In this document: positions 9,844 to 19,935 of the stretch, piece after piece
Layout: every line of letters starts with the position of its first letter
Numbering within the stretch: the stretch's first letter is position 1
Assembly: GCA_014084085.1 (NCBI GenBank)
Contig: NPFB01000023.1
Span: forward strand, 89,564 to 153,563
From: Hondaea fermentalgiana
Taxonomy: Eukaryota > Sar > Bigyra > Thraustochytrida > Thraustochytriidae
DNA: 64,000 nt
Reading direction: 5' to 3'
The notes under the pieces: model-generated
Told to the model about the DNA's origin: nothing
Seen by the model: the letters and a program-made list of their open reading frames with translations, nothing else
Database searches by the model: none
Program-made: the position numbers and the translations under genes

Positions 9844-10281
9844 AGCCTCGCGGATCGGCTTCGCGCTTTGCGGCGCGCCAGCGCCAACGCACACGGCCTG
9901 GGCGCGCGAGGTCGTTTAGATTTTTATCCATGACATTCGCAGAAGTTTGGCGAAATCAACGGGAAGGCCAAGGAAAATGAGTTGCGCACCTCAGAAAAAG
10001 GGTTGTTCACGGCCACTCCAGGGACAGCCAAAGTTCAAATTCAAATCCAAATCCAAATTCAAATTCAAATTCAAAACTGTAAAACCCTCAGCGGTCGAGC
10101 GACTTGCGAGGAGCGTGAGGGAGAGCAGCACAATACGTGTATCGCGGAGAGAGGAAGGTGGAGTGGGAAAGAGCTTGTGCGCCAAAAGATTGCCAGCTGT
10201 TCGGTTGCGTCTACAAATCGTCGTGGCGGGAAATTGCACTGCGCAACCTTCTCGAGCAAGAAAGAGGAGAAAGTTTTGAAA
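9844..10281. promoter_or_regulatory. divergent intergenic region between glycosyltransferase and HORMA genes
   Basis: About 440 bp between two divergent start codons, so it should hold both promoters. It contains an imperfect CAAATT/CAAATC hexamer array at about 10031-10076. No core promoter element is clear enough to call. Confidence 0.5.
10031..10076. repeat. imperfect TTCAAA/TCCAAA hexamer array
   Basis: About seven consecutive copies of a six-base unit, CAAATT or CAAATC, in the divergent promoter region about 200 bp upstream of the HORMA gene. Such arrays arise by slippage; a role in transcription is possible but unsupported. Confidence 0.8.
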
Positions 10282-12079
10282 ATGCAAGCGATAAGGCCCA
10301 AGCAAGATGCCAAGCAGCAAACGATTGCTTCCCTCAAGACCAGCACGGCAGCAGTAAGGTACGTGCGCAGACCCTTGATGCTTTTTCTCTCCAGTGACAG
10401 GAGAACACTAATCTGGTCAGCGTTCACAGGAACAGTATCCGTATCATGACCTCCGCGGTTGCCTTTCAAAGAAGTCTTTTCCCGCTCGAGGACTTCAAGG
10501 ACCGTGACTACGTACGTTTCTTGTTGCATTGCGCACGATCAAGAAAGTTGATCTGACCATGGTTGGCCTATTCGATTTTGTGCTGACTCGATCTCTCGAC
10601 CAGTGTGGAATCGATTTGAAAATTCTCAACCCGGCGCGCAAGGACAGTGGCGCCAAAATGTTCATGGACTATCTGGAAAAGGGTGTATTCGACGCTTTTC
10701 AAAAGGGTTTTGTCGACCGCATTATGCTCAACATCCACGACGCTGATCCTTTGGACACCGTACGTTCTTTTGAGCGGCTTTAATTGGAGAGAGGGGGATG
10801 GAGGTGGCAAGCTTGCCTCCAGGTAGTCTTCTGCGTTGTGAACCAATGAAAGACTGATGAATGAAGCCCTGTCACCGTGACACACTCGATAGGTAAGCAG
10901 CATCGTTGAATCTTACGCCTTTCGAGTCGACTATGACAAAGGCCGCATCATTTCAGAAGAGCCTGAGAGTGAGATTGCTAAGGCGATGCGCAAAACAAGC
11001 AAGGGCCTTGCGGCGTCGATGTCGGCAACGAGAATGACTCGAGATCAAGTCGTCCAACAGACTCGAGCTCTGATCAAGACACTCACAAGCACCATGGCTG
11101 GACTGCCGGTACGTTTAATCTTGCCTCCGTATTTCCACGCGTATCCATATGATGGGCGAAACGACTAATTGGCTGATTGAGGAATTGTTTGAATGTCTGG
11201 CTCTCTGACAACGAACCAACCAAAATCGTCGACAGCCTCTACCCGACGCCAAGTGGATTACCTTTTACCTTACATACCACGACCACACTCCGGAGTCGTA
11301 TGAGCCCCCGCTCTTTGAGAGCGCAAGTTCTGGCCCCGTGCCCGTCGTAAGTACTCATCAGCCTCTCTCTTGCGATGATTTGTCCTTGGAGACATGCGAG
11401 CTGACCCTTTTCGAATGCTGCGCAGTTCAAGTCCCCGGTGGCCACCTTGCGCCAAGGAGGTGCCGACACCGGCTACCACGCAATGGAAGTCAAAGTGCGT
11501 TCCTGCAGCGAGGCCCAAGAAGAGCACAAAGATGACAAGCCACAGCGAACGAAAAAGACTGTAGTGAGCGCGGAAGATTGCGAACTTGATGATCAAGACG
11601 ACGATGAGGAGGAAGCGGACCAACTTGCATCTTCATTCTTTGACAAAACACGCATTACTCCCGCTCATCAAAGCGATGACACCGCAAGCGAGTCAAGCGG
11701 GTCGCAAGCACAGGGGGCGAGAGCTCCTTGGGGCAAGGAGAAAGAGCGCATGTATGCCTCGTTTGCCCGATCGCTTCGTGCCAAGAAACGCTTTCTGAGC
11801 CCGAGAGCAGCGCTCAAGCAAACGGAGTGGGCAACATCTCTGGATGCAGCATTGCAGGCTGAGTTTCTTGCACGCTACGAGGCTGAGCTTGAGCCATTGG
11901 CTCGTCCGCCTCTTGCGGAGCGTGAGCTGACACCAGCAACGGATCCTGCTCGTGCTGTTTGGTCACAGAACAGCTTCGAAAGCGAGCGCGAGAACGTCCC
12001 GAAGCTGTCTCGCTCAAAGCGTCCTCTCCGCTGCCCGTCGAACGCAGGCAAAGCCCCACAAAAGCGCCGTCGTCATTGA
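10282..12079 (+). CDS. HOP1: HORMA-domain meiotic chromosome-axis protein (HOP1/ASY1/HORMAD type), 6 exons
   Basis: Exons 10282-10358, 10430-10511, 10604-10759, 10893-11108, 11236-11346 and 11426-12079 join in phase to 431 residues; four donors read GTACGT and one GTAAGT. The HORMA domain fills about residues 20-230. Recognisable blocks are AFQRSLFPLEDFKDRDY, CGIDLKIL, MDYLEKGVFDAFQKG, IVESYAFRVDY, and the late block ITFYLTYHDHTPESYEPPLF, in the order seen in plant ASY1 and animal HORMADs and unlike short MAD2. The C-terminal half is acidic, then Ser-rich, and ends in a basic KRPLR...KRRRH stretch that could be a nuclear signal. No zinc finger is visible. Family members assemble on meiotic chromosome axes and promote inter-homologue recombination. 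The exact first exon is the least certain part. Confidence 0.88.
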
Positions 12080-12467
12080 TCACAATTTGCAAAGCTTGCC
12101 AGCGTTTAAATGTTTCTTTTCGTTCTTCTTCCGAGTCTGGCTGGGTCTGCTTCTTGCTTGGCTGGCTTGCTGACTGCCAGGCGAGCTGAAGAGTCCAGGC
12201 AGGAGGTACTAGGGAAGAAATCAAACTGCTCAGTGCCACATCGCCGTGATAGCATACTACTAGTTGCACTGACACGGGCTCCGAAATGCGCGCCAACGGA
12301 ACATTGGAAAAATTGAAACATGGAAAAAAAAAATTGTGGTACACACCGTTTTGGTCGGAAACTTGGCGAGGCAGGCAAAGCCTTGGTGCACCTCTTGCAG
12401 CTGCGCGCGCGCGCGCGACGTTGGGGCGTGCCCGCCTGGCGAGGCGAAGCCTCAACCGCAAGGCGCG
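12080..12467. other. intergenic stretch, no gene seen
   Basis: No supported gene. The reading frame of the next gene is open through most of it but has no ATG before 12468. A run of alternating GC lies near 12403-12418. Confidence 0.6.
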
Positions 12468-15400
12468 ATGCAGCACACTCATCTTCGTGGCGGGTCGAGC
12501 GGTGGCGCGCCGAACCAAGCAGCGAGCAGTCGCGACGATGCACAAGAGCTACGCGCTCTGGAGACTGCGCTCGCGTACGCGCAAACGCGCGTTGAAATCC
12601 TCGAGAGCGCGCTCGGCGTCAAAAAAAGCCTACGGCACATCGATGGTGGGCATGGCAACTTGCAACATAGACAGCATCAGGAGAAAGAGGCGTCATCTCA
12701 GATGACGCTTTGCCGTATTTCTGCACCAAAGCACGCCATGGCGCGTTTTGACGGACTCGAAGACGATCGTGTCGAAGAAGACGCGCATCAAATTTTGCGA
12801 TACGCCAAGTCACGCGGCCAGGATCAGGTCGTAGACCGCTTCGGCGCCGCAGAAATCGAAAAGTTCTTGCTCACATATAAATACCAACATCGAGCGCAAG
12901 AGGCAGCGTGCCGGGTGCAAACATGGTGGCGCATGCGCGTCCGTCGCGTCAAGTTTCTCCGTGTGCAACGACGTCGTCGCGCAATACGTGCACAGTTTCT
13001 GCGAGGATGGGTGTTCTTTGTCAAGGCCGAGAGTGTTCTACGTCGTTTCGTGAGACGTCGATTCATCTATCGTTGGCGTACGGCCAAGGATGAAGGCGTG
13101 GCTGCGCGTAAACTCATCATGCAAATGACCAAAGGCCACAATGACGTGCTCATGAGCAAGCTTCTTGTGCGTATGGAACGACGCAAGATATCAATGGCAA
13201 GGTCAACGATGGCTTCAAGCGCAAGCTCGCCACAATCAAAAGCCGCGGCGATCACAGGGAAAGGAGCTCAACCAAACCAGATGCAAGACTCAAACATGGT
13301 CGAAGAAATTTCGACACAGCTCTTCATGGACCCACGTCAACAAAGAGCCGCGCTCGAAAAGGAGGAGCAGGAGAGGATGTGGGTGCGTGTACGACAAATG
13401 GCGGAGCGTAATCAGAAACGACAGGCGGTCTTGGGCTGGAAAGTCTTTATGAGACTCACAGCACTACGGCGGATTCAAGCTGGAATGCACTTGTTGCGTA
13501 TGAAAAGACTCTCCAAGCGCCGTCGCGATGTCAAGCTCTGGGTCGGCGAGCGTCGACAAATCATTTTTGAAATGTGGCGTCGATGGTCGGCTTTTCGGCG
13601 CAGTCGTCGCATGAACGAGCCAACTCCAGTATACGAGATGGACTTTCCGTTGTGGGATGAATGGCTTGAGAACTTTGCCAGAATGTCACTACTCAAAGCG
13701 CACGCAGCGGCTCGGGCCCCACGCATGCTTTTATTGCGATTTTTCCGTAAACTCTGCTCGTTTCGCAAACGGCGGCAGAAGAAACGCGACAATGAGGCAC
13801 TAGCCAAGCAACAGTACGAGGAATCGCGTCAGTATTACGTTCTCAAGCACTGGTTTGCTCACGCACGACAGCGCGGTAGCCTTTTGCGGCAAACGAGGCG
13901 CGTTCTTGTCACATGGTACGAGTGGACCAAACGCAAGGTGCGACTTCGTGTTGTAAAGCGATTTCTTGCGCTCAACATGCGTTCCGACACGAAGCGCGTC
14001 GTTTTGCAGAAATGGAAGCAGCGTTACGAGGACGCCGAGTCCCTGCGCATGATCCGGAATGACGCCATTCTCGCTTCCGGCAGCGTGCGAAGCGTCCAGG
14101 TTGCCTTGCACGCTGTGTTCATGTGGAAGCAGGACGCTGCACACGTGTATTTCGTTCGCGCGTGGTGGGCATGGCGTCGCGTCTGCGAAGGACGTCGTCG
14201 CTGGACCTATGCTCGCTTTGTGTATTTACGCGCCGAGGCACGACGCTTGCAGCGTATCGCTTTTGCTGCGTGGGCGAACTGGCTGTACAACCGGCGAGGG
14301 AGGCATGGCAAGATTGCAAAAACTGCGCCACACGGCTTTACCACCGCACAGCAATTGCGAGACTGCTTGGAAGCTGGTTCTGCGCTCCCTTCCCAATGGC
14401 GCGTGGAGGACACGTCCGACATTTCCACACTGTCGACATGGATGACGCGCACGCGGGATCCTACCTTGGCGCCACGCCATGATACGCCATTGCACGAAGC
14501 CGTCGACCTGGGCGACCTGGAGGCCGTGCGCCGCATTCTTGGGACCTTTGAGAATCCGGCCAAGGCGCGGAAAATGCACGCTCTCGAGAAACACAAGCTT
14601 CGCATGTTTAAACAGGTCCGCAAGGCCCGTGAAGCCAGCAAGAAAGCTGACTCGCCTCTCGCCAAAGCAAAACGAACGCCCGAGAAGGAAGATCCTGCCG
14701 AAGGCGAAACCCACGTGGACGTCGCATCGGAGCTCAGGGCGATGGACGCGCTGGGCGACTTTGCAGTCGATACACGAAATGAGCAAGGGTTGTCATGTCT
14801 CCACATCGCGGCGCGCCATGCAGGGGATACGCGCTTTGAAATTGTTGTGCTGTTAGTTCGTGCTGGCGCATCCGTCTTTGCGAAAGACGATGAAGGACGG
14901 ACGCCCGTAGATTTGGCCACTGACCCACGAACACGTGCTTTTCTTGGATTGCATGCTGGGCGACTCGAGGCGCACGAGTTTACACCCCTTGAGTTCCATT
15001 CGTACCGCCGCATTCGAATGCACAGCACATGGAGCCATTTGAGCTCGGCAGGCTTTTGGCGTGTGGCCATTTCTGCGAGCTGCTCTTCCGACGCCTCACT
15101 GCTCGTTCAATCCATGCCACGCTCCCCAACCTACGCGTCAGGCGTGTTGTTGGCAATGGGCGGATTTGAAGGCCAAGAGCTCTTGCGCAAGGCGCAACAA
15201 CGAACCGTCGAAGCTCGGACACTTGCGATGCGACGTATTCTTGAACGCGACAAAGTCATTCTCGCACGGGCAGTCGTCCGACAGCAGCTTGCAGAGGCGG
15301 AGGCAGAAGCCAAGGCAAATGCTGCAAACGTAAGGAAAGGGGCAAAGGGAAAAGGTGGTCTGCGCGGCAAGCGACGCTCTAGAGCTGTCAAACCCAGTGC

Positions 15401-18400
15401 GTACTTTCTTCACTACTTGGAGACCACTGAAATTCCTCATGCTGGCAAGATCAATGAACTTGTTTTTCGTGAGCCATCGAGACGCTCGGGGTCCGCCGCA
15501 GAATCCAAGGCTCGTGACTCGGGCTCTGGCTCCTCGAGAAGAGACGCTGCGCCACTTGCGGCCATGAACATATTCCAAAAGGTGCTGGGACCGAAACCCT
15601 CGTGCGCCTGGGCGCTGCGGAGCGCGGTGCCAAATCGACGAGCAGGCGCCTCTACGATGCGGGCCTTTACCGCAAACTTACCTCCATGCTCTGAGGTTCT
15701 GCGGGCCTTTGAGGACTCGTACGGTGGTATGCCAGGAGATCGTGAACACCTTGCCGCCTCGCAATTTGAGGCAAATCTGATTGCAGGATCAACGATATCA
15801 TCCTTGGAAGGCCGCGAAAGCCCAGATGACGGGGCCCTGGGAAGACTCAGTGCAGCGTGGAAGCTCGCCATCGAGGTTCGTGAAGACTATTTGGAAAGGC
15901 TAGGGGACGCTTGCAGCTACTTGAATGTACGCAAGCACGAATATCTGCAACGCGTGGCTGACGCCGAAGCCACAATCAAGAGTATGGACACCAAGGCGCG
16001 CTCCTGTCGCAGGTCGAGACGTCTCACTGCCCAAGAGCTCAAGGGCGATCATGAGCGCATTCAGACGGAGCTCGCGGAGCTTGAAGCCGAGATGGGAATC
16101 ACTCGCAGCAAAATGACCCGATTTCAGGAACGCATTGGTCAGCTCTTGACTGAGCTGGCGAACCTTCGCGGTCGCGGACAGGCCAATACCGCCCGCGCTC
16201 GAGCTCTGAAAAAGGAGCTTGTCGAGCAGCAGGAACAGGCTCAGCAAGTGCAAACGCAAATCAATTCGGAAGAAAGGCAAAAGTCCCGTCTTGTCAATGC
16301 TACTGACGAGACCTTTAACGAGTCGATCCGTCGTCTCAACGAGCTCGAGTCCCTGCAGACGGAAGCCAAGTCCGTTGCGACCCAGCTCCGCGAGCAGGTG
16401 TCCTCGAACAGGGACAAAGCGAGCTGCTTCAAGCAATTCGAGGAGGAGCTCAAGTCCTTATGGATCGGCGCGAGAACTAAGCTCGACGAAGCACGGTTCA
16501 AGCAGCATTCTCCTGGTCTCGAGTTTGAGCAGCCGCCCTCATTCCTGGAGAATATCATGCTCGACTATGAGGTCGTCAAGACCTCAAAATTGAATCCGTT
16601 GCTCAATGATCATGCGGCTCTTCAGGCTGTCCACGAAGACGAAGTGACGGATACTTTGACTGAAAACGAGGCGGTTTCAAGCCCGAAGACGTCCTCTGGG
16701 CCAGATCTTGGCTTGCCAAGCGAAGAGAAATCTGTTGACCTCGAGGAGCCTTCGGCGCGACCATCGTCGCCGGCAGCGTCGTCACGGCCTAACAGTCGAG
16801 AGGACAGCGTTAGCCGGCGAGACAGTGCAGTGTCCACTGTGACAGGATCTGGAAGCGAGATCGAAGAAGGTGGCGTGGTTGACGACGACAGCGAGGGGGA
16901 CGATAGTTCGGAAGCTGCCTCTCTCGCGATCGATGAGCACGGTGGCTCGACTTCGGAAGAGGAGAATCTCGATGATGACGATGATGACGCTGAAGAAGAA
17001 GAAGAAGAGGCATCAGACGATGAGGCCAAGGGGGTCCACGAAGTTGATGCGCACCGAAATGGACTGGACAGTTCAGAGGATACACCGCAAAGCTGGAATG
17101 ATACCGGCTTCCGATCCTTTTCCGCCAAAGATGTTGGGCCTCGGCCCAGTCGTGAGGACGTCTTGATGGTACAGACGTATACCAAGCGCTCCACACCGCT
17201 TGATCAGGACCCAATTCTGCAACTCGCTAGCCCGCTATCGCGAGAGCACCCAACGGGCCGAAAAGTGGTAGCTCGTGTTCGTGCGGATGAAATGCCACGG
17301 ACCAGCGAGTTCGCACGCCGGTCAAGCGTTGTGGTGGTGCGAGACAAGGAACATGTGGTCGACCGGTCAATGTCAATGAGACGGCTCGATACGCTCTTCA
17401 CAGAGTCCCGCAGACTTCTATTCGATGGCGAAGTTGTCGACGAGGAGATCAAGATTGGCAAGGCCATGGAGAAGGAGCGCGCCGAACGTGCAAAGGAATT
17501 GGCCGACCGGGAGAAGTTCGAGCGCGAGGCTCAGGAGCACCTTGCACGCACAGGAAAGAGCCAGCTTGAAGGTGGTCTCGAACCTTCGAGAGCGGACCGA
17601 ATGAGCATCCTCCTGAACAAGAACAGAGACTCCATCGAGCTCAGGGTCAAGCAACTCACACCTCGTGCGCAGCAGCCAAGCGAGGACGACGACGAGAATG
17701 CGCTTTTGTGGGAAGAGGCAACAAAGATGAAGCAGTTCCCCGAGTTGGAGCGCCCCGACTTTTTCTTTGCAAACTTTGTCACGACTTCTGAGCAAGATTC
17801 TCAAAATACTGACCAGGCTGCAAAGACGCAACAAGGTCACATGAGCCTTGACGATGATGCAAATGACCAGAATGAAGCTGACGCGCCATCTGCATGTGAT
17901 GCCGAAGATGGGGTCGACTCTCTGTCTCAGGACGGCGAAATCATAAATGATGGGGAAACGAGCCCGAGCCCGAGCCAGAGCCAGACAAGCAGCAATGACG
18001 AAGAAAAGGAGGACGACGAAGATGAGGCATTTTTTGCGGCGCGCATGGCTGCCGCTCTCAAACAAGTCATGCCAAGAGGCGTAGCTCCGTTTCCGGCCGC
18101 CTTGTGGAAGTCGCAAGGTAATGCTGTCTCGAGCAAGCAGCAACGCGCGCTGAACAAGGCGCAGGGCATGAGTTTTGAAAGAGAAAAACTCGATCCATTT
18201 CTAAAGATGGCCCGTCGCAACGAAGACACTCTCTGGAAAGATGCCCCAACCTCGGACCTTGAGGACTCTCAGTCTATGCAGCAAAATCAAAAGCAGCAAG
18301 AACAAGAGCAAGAACGAGAGAGACTCCGGGTTGAGTGTAGGAAAATGGAAGAGGAGCAAGCGCGACTTTACCAGGAGAATTCGAGAATGGGTGCTCTTAC

Positions 18401-19547
18401 CTCTGTATCATTCATTCCAAGGTCTCCCACGCGCGCGGTCCCCCCCTCACCAGAAGAAGCAAGTTTGTCTGTGCTGGTAGATCCGACGACTTCCAAGCCG
18501 AAGCTTGAAAATGTGTCTGTTGGAGCGTTGAGCAAGCGCGACGGAAGCAAAGAGCATTCCGCGAAACCCGGCAATTCTGTTGACGTCCAAGCTGACAATG
18601 CTGACCAGTCCCATCGCACCACTTGTAAAGGTGACCTTGATGGCGAGCATATTAATGTCAAAGAAAAGGAGAATGAGAGAGAGAGCCGCGAAGATTTTGC
18701 GATATCTGAAGTCGGCGACTCTCGATCAGAAACATTTGCCTCGCGAGAAACCTCGGAATTCATTGAACCAGCCCCACCAGGAGCAGACTGTGAAGAAGCA
18801 GACTTGGGCCCGATAGATGGGGCTGCCGATTTCTTTGACCAGGTGGACGAGCTGTTACTGGCCGCCGAAGGCTGCGATATCGAGGACCCTGGTAACAAAA
18901 TGGTCCAAGGCAAGGAAACGGAAATTGCGGTGGAGAAAAGTGTCAAGTTACGTCCTGTTTCGCAGGTAGAGGCCGCACGCATTCTTCGCGAGGAACGCGC
19001 TGCTTTGAGAACCGCACAAGCGGAAAGGCAAAACTGCCTGGATCTGCGGAAACAGCACAATCTGGGGCTAAGGTCACTGTCGCAGGGTCGTTTGCGCGAC
19101 ATCACATATGGACGCCGGTTCTTGCCGAGCGCACAGGAAGAAACAAGCGGAGATGGCACAGTCATCGAGGTCCGCAGCGCTCAAATCAGAGTCGCGGATA
19201 TGCGAATGTCCAAGTCCGCTGCCAGCTATCGCCCGCGAGGTATTGCTGAAGACTTGGCAAAGCACATTGAGCACCGGGAGCAGGAACAGTCCACCACAAA
19301 ACGTTGTGTTTCTGCAGCTGTGCTGGAGACCTGTATTTTAGACAATGTTTTGCAGGCGCATGCAGTCGTGGACAGCGACACGAGACACTTGCCTCCTCGG
19401 CACGACTTTGCCACGGCGCGTCGTCAGGGTGTTCGACGGGCTCGGCGGGCGCGCTTGGAGCCTCTCCAGCGCAGTAGCGCCAAACCTTCAGCGCCTGCAC
19501 TTTTATTTGTGGGTCGTACAATTTCACATGCTCAAGCGATCGAGTAG
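12468..19547 (+). CDS. giant IQ / Sfi1-like / ankyrin / coiled-coil cytoskeletal protein
   Basis: 2359 residues in one exon, started at the first in-frame ATG. In order: an IQ-type calmodulin-binding helix near residue 145 (AACRVQTWWRMRVRR); several hundred residues of Arg/Trp-rich helices with recurring W-x(2,3)-W and F-x3-W spacings (FEMWRRWSAFRR, LKHWFAHARQRG, VLQKWKQRYED) that resemble Sfi1/centrin-binding repeats; two or three ankyrin repeats near 670-710 and 770-840 (TPLHEAVDLGDLEAVRRIL, GLSCLHIAARH); a long coiled coil at about 1140-1345; then about 1000 residues of acidic, Ser-rich, probably disordered sequence. This is the make-up of centrosome, basal-body or flagellar scaffold proteins that bind centrin or calmodulin. 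That role is inferred; I know no named orthologue. Confidence 0.75.
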   Translation: MQHTHLRGGSSGGAPNQAASSRDDAQELRALETALAYAQTRVEILESALGVKKSLRHIDGGHGNLQHRQHQEKEASSQMTLCRISAPKHAMARFDGLEDDRVEEDAHQILRYAKSRGQDQVVDRFGAAEIEKFLLTYKYQHRAQEAACRVQTWWRMRVRRVKFLRVQRRRRAIRAQFLRGWVFFVKAESVLRRFVRRRFIYRWRTAKDEGVAARKLIMQMTKGHNDVLMSKLLVRMERRKISMARSTMASSASSPQSKAAAITGKGAQPNQMQDSNMVEEISTQLFMDPRQQRAALEKEEQERMWVRVRQMAERNQKRQAVLGWKVFMRLTALRRIQAGMHLLRMKRLSKRRRDVKLWVGERRQIIFEMWRRWSAFRRSRRMNEPTPVYEMDFPLWDEWLENFARMSLLKAHAAARAPRMLLLRFFRKLCSFRKRRQKKRDNEALAKQQYEESRQYYVLKHWFAHARQRGSLLRQTRRVLVTWYEWTKRKVRLRVVKRFLALNMRSDTKRVVLQKWKQRYEDAESLRMIRNDAILASGSVRSVQVALHAVFMWKQDAAHVYFVRAWWAWRRVCEGRRRWTYARFVYLRAEARRLQRIAFAAWANWLYNRRGRHGKIAKTAPHGFTTAQQLRDCLEAGSALPSQWRVEDTSDISTLSTWMTRTRDPTLAPRHDTPLHEAVDLGDLEAVRRILGTFENPAKARKMHALEKHKLRMFKQVRKAREASKKADSPLAKAKRTPEKEDPAEGETHVDVASELRAMDALGDFAVDTRNEQGLSCLHIAARHAGDTRFEIVVLLVRAGASVFAKDDEGRTPVDLATDPRTRAFLGLHAGRLEAHEFTPLEFHSYRRIRMHSTWSHLSSAGFWRVAISASCSSDASLLVQSMPRSPTYASGVLLAMGGFEGQELLRKAQQRTVEARTLAMRRILERDKVILARAVVRQQLAEAEAEAKANAANVRKGAKGKGGLRGKRRSRAVKPSAYFLHYLETTEIPHAGKINELVFREPSRRSGSAAESKARDSGSGSSRRDAAPLAAMNIFQKVLGPKPSCAWALRSAVPNRRAGASTMRAFTANLPPCSEVLRAFEDSYGGMPGDREHLAASQFEANLIAGSTISSLEGRESPDDGALGRLSAAWKLAIEVREDYLERLGDACSYLNVRKHEYLQRVADAEATIKSMDTKARSCRRSRRLTAQELKGDHERIQTELAELEAEMGITRSKMTRFQERIGQLLTELANLRGRGQANTARARALKKELVEQQEQAQQVQTQINSEERQKSRLVNATDETFNESIRRLNELESLQTEAKSVATQLREQVSSNRDKASCFKQFEEELKSLWIGARTKLDEARFKQHSPGLEFEQPPSFLENIMLDYEVVKTSKLNPLLNDHAALQAVHEDEVTDTLTENEAVSSPKTSSGPDLGLPSEEKSVDLEEPSARPSSPAASSRPNSREDSVSRRDSAVSTVTGSGSEIEEGGVVDDDSEGDDSSEAASLAIDEHGGSTSEEENLDDDDDDAEEEEEEASDDEAKGVHEVDAHRNGLDSSEDTPQSWNDTGFRSFSAKDVGPRPSREDVLMVQTYTKRSTPLDQDPILQLASPLSREHPTGRKVVARVRADEMPRTSEFARRSSVVVVRDKEHVVDRSMSMRRLDTLFTESRRLLFDGEVVDEEIKIGKAMEKERAERAKELADREKFEREAQEHLARTGKSQLEGGLEPSRADRMSILLNKNRDSIELRVKQLTPRAQQPSEDDDENALLWEEATKMKQFPELERPDFFFANFVTTSEQDSQNTDQAAKTQQGHMSLDDDANDQNEADAPSACDAEDGVDSLSQDGEIINDGETSPSPSQSQTSSNDEEKEDDEDEAFFAARMAAALKQVMPRGVAPFPAALWKSQGNAVSSKQQRALNKAQGMSFEREKLDPFLKMARRNEDTLWKDAPTSDLEDSQSMQQNQKQQEQEQERERLRVECRKMEEEQARLYQENSRMGALTSVSFIPRSPTRAVPPSPEEASLSVLVDPTTSKPKLENVSVGALSKRDGSKEHSAKPGNSVDVQADNADQSHRTTCKGDLDGEHINVKEKENERESREDFAISEVGDSRSETFASRETSEFIEPAPPGADCEEADLGPIDGAADFFDQVDELLLAAEGCDIEDPGNKMVQGKETEIAVEKSVKLRPVSQVEAARILREERAALRTAQAERQNCLDLRKQHNLGLRSLSQGRLRDITYGRRFLPSAQEETSGDGTVIEVRSAQIRVADMRMSKSAASYRPRGIAEDLAKHIEHREQEQSTTKRCVSAAVLETCILDNVLQAHAVVDSDTRHLPPRHDFATARRQGVRRARRARLEPLQRSSAKPSAPALLFVGRTISHAQAIE

Positions 19548-19935
19548 ACCAAGTTGAAATTGTGATTGATGCTAAGAACCTTTGAACTTGGCTCCTTTAA
19601 TGACCGACGTCGGTTCGCGGACGAAGCTCACGCAAATGGCAACTTCGTTCTGAACCTCTTTGACTTGTAGCCTCACAAACAAGGCACCGAGCACCTGAAG
19701 GCCTATTTCTGAACGTGCTCGAGGGAAACTCCAAAAGTGATTGCGACTTTGGCGAAAGCTTGTTTAGCCTGGTCGCGCGAAAGTACCTACCTCTAGCGAA
19801 GCTAATGATTTTTGGATTCTTGACCTGGCTAGTGGCAAGGATCATGAATGACATTATACCGTGTTTGAGATTGATGAGTAGGCCTAGGCCTAAACGCAAA
19901 GCTTGTTATGATATGATCTGAAAAGAGCGCTTGGC
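19548..19935. other. convergent 3' intergenic region
   Basis: The region lies between two genes that end facing each other. No gene is seen; it should hold both 3' untranslated regions and polyadenylation sites. It is more AT-rich than its surroundings. Confidence 0.6.
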
